The notes under the pieces: model-generated
Told to the model about the DNA's origin: nothing
Database searches by the model: none
The model's input: the letters and a program-made list of their open reading frames with translations, nothing else
Source: Methylopila sp. M107
GTDB lineage: Bacteria > Pseudomonadota > Alphaproteobacteria > Rhizobiales > Methylopilaceae
Length of the DNA stretch: 64,000 nucleotides
NCBI RefSeq assembly: GCF_000384475.1
Contig: NZ_ARWB01000001.1
Coordinates: forward strand, 225,297 to 289,296
Direction of reading: 5' to 3'
Translations under genes and position numbers: made by a program
In this document: positions 62,105-64,000 of the stretch, piece by piece
Layout of the letters: every line of letters starts with the position of its first letter
Numbering within the stretch: position 1 is the first letter of the stretch

Positions 62105-62258
62105 GCCAGATATAGCGGTCTTGCGCGGATCGACGTCTTGATATGGTGTTGTGGTCGCGCCTGCGCCAACCGCCATTCGCAAACGGCGTCGCAAAATGCG
62201 AATCCGTCGCAAGCTGCGACAACGCTCGGCGTCCCGATTCGGATCGCCTTCGACGCCG

Positions 62259-62744
62259 TCAGGCGGTTTCGGCCGGTTTCGCCTCGGCCCGAGGCCCGCG
62301 GCCTGCGATCCGGCGTTTCAGTTCGACGCGCTCGCGGTCCGAGACGCCGAGCAGGTCGGCGGCGCGCCAGACGATGTTGTCCTCGATCTCGTGCGCCTGG
62401 CCGTCGGCGAACACGATCTCCCACATCATCTCGACGACCTCGGCGCGGCCCGCCGCGTCGAGCGAGCGCTTCAGCACGCTGGTGAAGGCGTAGAGGTCGA
62501 CCGCGTCGGCCTCGCGCGCGGTGGCGGCGGCGATCAGTCCGGCGGTCTCGGCCTCGTCGAGCCCGAAATGCGCCTTCAGCACGTCGTGCAGCGCGGCCTT
62601 CTCGCTTTCCTCGACGACGCCGTCGACGCCGATCAGATTGACCAGCAGGGCGGCTGCCGCGACCCGGTAGTCGTCGACCGCAAAACTGTCGTGCTGGCTC
62701 GCGCCGGCGAGATCGGTCAGGAAACGGCGAAGCGTCTCGAGCAT
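62259..62744 (-). CDS. TerB-like protein
   Basis: A 161-residue all-helical protein of the TerB/tellurite-resistance fold. The acidic metal-binding-like stretches are LIGVDGVVEESEKAAL (about 37-52) and IVFADGQAHEIEDN (about 109-122), in the typical doubled layout. Chromosomal TerB-like proteins of this size usually have no role in tellurite resistance. No other ter genes are near. The function is unknown. Confidence 0.88.
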   Translation of the reverse strand: MLETLRRFLTDLAGASQHDSFAVDDYRVAAAALLVNLIGVDGVVEESEKAALHDVLKAHFGLDEAETAGLIAAATAREADAVDLYAFTSVLKRSLDAAGRAEVVEMMWEIVFADGQAHEIEDNIVWRAADLLGVSDRERVELKRRIAGRGPRAEAKPAETA

Positions 62745-62880
62745 GGGCTTTGTGTCCCGAATGGCCGTCGCGGGAGGCGGCGATCAGGCGTCGCCGCGTC
62801 CACCAACGCCGCGGACATCCCTTGGTTGCAAGTCTGATCGGCGGCGATCCGTCGCGGCGCGGGCGCGCGCCAGGCGAGGC

Positions 62881-62956
62881 TGGTGCCGCAAGAGGGACTC
62901 GAACCCCCGACCCCGTCATTACGAATGACGTGCTCTACCAGCTGAGCTATTGCGGC
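62881..62956 (-). tRNA. tRNA-Thr (anticodon CGU)
   Basis: A complete cloverleaf on the minus strand: acceptor stem GCCGCAA / TTGCGGC, D arm with AGCTCAGCTGGTAGAGC, anticodon stem CGTCA / TGACG around TTCGTAA (anticodon CGT), and T arm with GGTTCGAGTCC. The 3' CCA is encoded (62881-62883). It reads the ACG codon. Confidence 0.95.
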
Positions 62957-63044
62957 GCCGCGCGCATCGCATAGCCAAACGGCCGGGCGGATGCAAGGCG
63001 GGAGCGCGCGCGATCGGCGCAATCGCCTGCGGGCGCGGCGCGCT

Positions 63045-63203
63045 TCCCTTCTCCCCTTGCGGGAGACGGCTGCCGGAGCGAAGCGGAGGTTGGGTGAGGG
63101 GGCGGTTCAGGATTTGCCGCAGAGTTCGGCGTTCGCACGATCCGCCTTATCCTGAACCGGACCCCTCACCCCAACCCTCTCCCACAAGGGGAGAGGGGGC
63201 GGG
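63045..63203. repeat. Long intergenic palindrome, family C (copy 1)
   Basis: An imperfect inverted repeat of about 160 bp. Outer arms are CCCTTCTCCCCTTG / CAAGGGGAGAGGG, with inner arms GGTTGGGTGAGGGG / CCCCTCACCCCAACC and GGTTCAGGAT / ATCCTGAACC. It differs from families A and B. It lies after the tRNA. Confidence 0.8.
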
Positions 63204-63766
63204 AACGTCGCGCCCGATTTCGCTCCCGCTCACCCGGACAGCCTCCATCGTCCTCGCCGCGAATTTTCGCGCGAGGGGATAAAACTCAGGGAGGCGGGGA
63301 CGCCAGGCGGCCGCATCTTAAAACTTAGAGAACCGGTCGCCCGGCGCCCCACGCACGGCGATTTTGCGTCGCTCGAAGGAACCGCGCTCCGACGTCGGGC
63401 GACCCGTTGGCCCTTCGGTTTCCCAAAGGGGTCCGGACCAGTCCCGCCGCGTTACGGCCCACTGAAGGGCGGCCCCGTCATAGTGCAGGGCGGGCGGCCG
63501 CCGTTCCTTGGCGTTGTCCGGGCGCCCTTGACCTCATCGGCCAAAAGCTTCCGGCTCGCGCCGCGAAAAGCCCTCGATCGACGTCCCGGGAGGCTTCAGA
63601 CCGGTGCTGAACCCGCGCAGGCGCCGCCCTCACATCCCGCGCGAACGGCCGGTCCGGACGCGCCTCCCGGCGGGAGGAGGTGAAGGGAGCGTGCGGGACG
63701 GAAGGAATAATGTCAAGGACAAAATACCTAGAACCGCATTATCCAAACCTGCCGCGACGCTGCTGT
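63204..63766. other. Intergenic stretch without a convincing gene
   Basis: About 560 bp between two palindromes. Open frames exist (for example 63407-63610 on the plus strand), but they have Arg/Pro/Ala-rich translations, no ribosome-binding site and no recognisable family. An AT-richer patch around 63705-63750 (AATAATGTCAAGGACAAAAT) could hold a promoter. I see no RNA gene I can name. Confidence 0.5.
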
Positions 63767-63934
63767 CCCCTTCTCCCGCCTGCGGGAGAAGGTAAGGATG
63801 AGGGGGCGTCAACCGACTGAGCCCATTTCCCAAAGTCCCCTCACCCTTACCCTCTCCCGCTCCGCGGGCGAGGGGGTCGGAGACGTGGCTGTCCCCCTCC
63901 CCCTTGCGGGGAGGGGTTAGGGGTGGGGGTCCCT
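63767..63934. repeat. Long intergenic palindromes, family C (copy 2 plus partial unit)
   Basis: The unit CCCCTTCTCCCGCCTGCGGG to CCCTCTCCCGCTCCGCGGGC is an imperfect palindrome with arms AAGGTAAGGATGAGGGG / CCCCTCACCCTTACC. A further half unit (CCCCCTCCCCCTTGCGGGGA onward) follows at 63893. Its right edge touches a possible coding end at 63917. Confidence 0.75.
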
Positions 63935-64000
63935 CAGGATAAAGCGCCCCGCGTCGGCGTAGAGCCGCTTCGCCCAGGAGCTCCGTTCTGAACCACCCCC
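63917..64000 (-). CDS. Possible C-terminal end of a gene cut by the window edge
   Basis: Reading leftward from the window end, an open frame gives GGGSERSSWAKRLYADAGRF and then ILRDPHP before a TAA at 63917. The middle looks protein-like (WAKRLYADAGRFIL), and gene ends running into these palindromes are common. Only 27 codons are visible, so no family can be given and a chance frame is possible. Confidence 0.35.
   Translation of the reverse strand, partial: GGGSERSSWAKRLYADAGRFILRDPHP

Noticed and set aside
63407..63833. Small overlapping open frames in the last kilobase
   Set aside because: They have low-complexity translations, no ribosome-binding sites, overlap palindromes and match no family.

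Overview
The window is chromosomal DNA from a high-GC alphaproteobacterium. It is most likely a member of the Hyphomicrobiales (Rhizobiales). The signs are the zeta-type F1-ATPase inhibitor (DUF1476), a DUF992 protein, a rhizobial-type SerC, an arsR-aqpS-arsC-arsH operon of the Sinorhizobium kind, an Omp25/31-like porin and a CtrA-type promoter box. Family level is inference only. Codon use looks uniform and most genes are housekeeping. The accessory content is small: one IS110-family element, two toxin-antitoxin pairs and several families of intergenic palindromes.

Layout. 0-7 kb: a cut-off exported protein, trmJ, a chemotaxis receptor, purB, an exported SH3 protein, an HpcH-type aldolase and the ATPase zeta subunit. 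7-13 kb: ftsH with a clear terminator, the four-gene arsenic operon, glmM and a porin. 13.8-17.6 kb: a serine-synthesis block (serC behind a structured leader, an SseB-like gene, serA). 17.7-31.6 kb: lipid kinase, metallophosphoesterase, RelE-type toxin pair, RlpA, prfC, a small tyrosine phosphatase, histone-deacetylase-like hydrolase, xseB, CorA, a GGDEF-EAL protein, SDR, pdxH and a DnaJ-like protein. 31.6-45.8 kb: LysE exporter, fabI, phosphoglycerate-mutase-like protein, two LysR regulators, DUF2339, P1 peptidase, murI, GNAT, a quinone-reductase-like flavoprotein, a GH3 beta-glucosidase and a 3-hydroxyisobutyrate-dehydrogenase-like enzyme. 46-60.6 kb: a PcfJ-like protein, aminotransferase, DUF992, msrP, phospholipase D, hrpB, ppa, DUF2934, lptE-leuS, vapBC and a YggS-type PLP protein. 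60.6-64 kb: the IS110-family element, a terminated non-coding RNA candidate, a TerB protein, tRNA-Thr(CGU) and a gene-poor palindrome-rich tail.

The most interesting signal is the IS110-family element (about 60637-61807). It sits inside a 92-bp-type palindromic repeat that also occurs intact at 44.8 kb and 50.4 kb. Its roughly 200-nt non-coding end, upstream of the transposase, can be read as a complete bridge RNA: a 5' hairpin, then two stem-enclosed loops. The first loop carries two short guides matching the two halves of the palindrome target. The second carries two guides matching the element's own right and left ends. All four guides can be found by eye, so the insertion site is explained by the RNA.

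Other regulatory signals are a hairpin leader before serC whose outer stem pairs with the Shine-Dalgarno region, a nested hairpin before serA, a palindromic ArsR operator, a palindrome over a LysR start codon, a CtrA-like TTAA-N7-TTAA site before the porin gene, and direct repeats before vapB.
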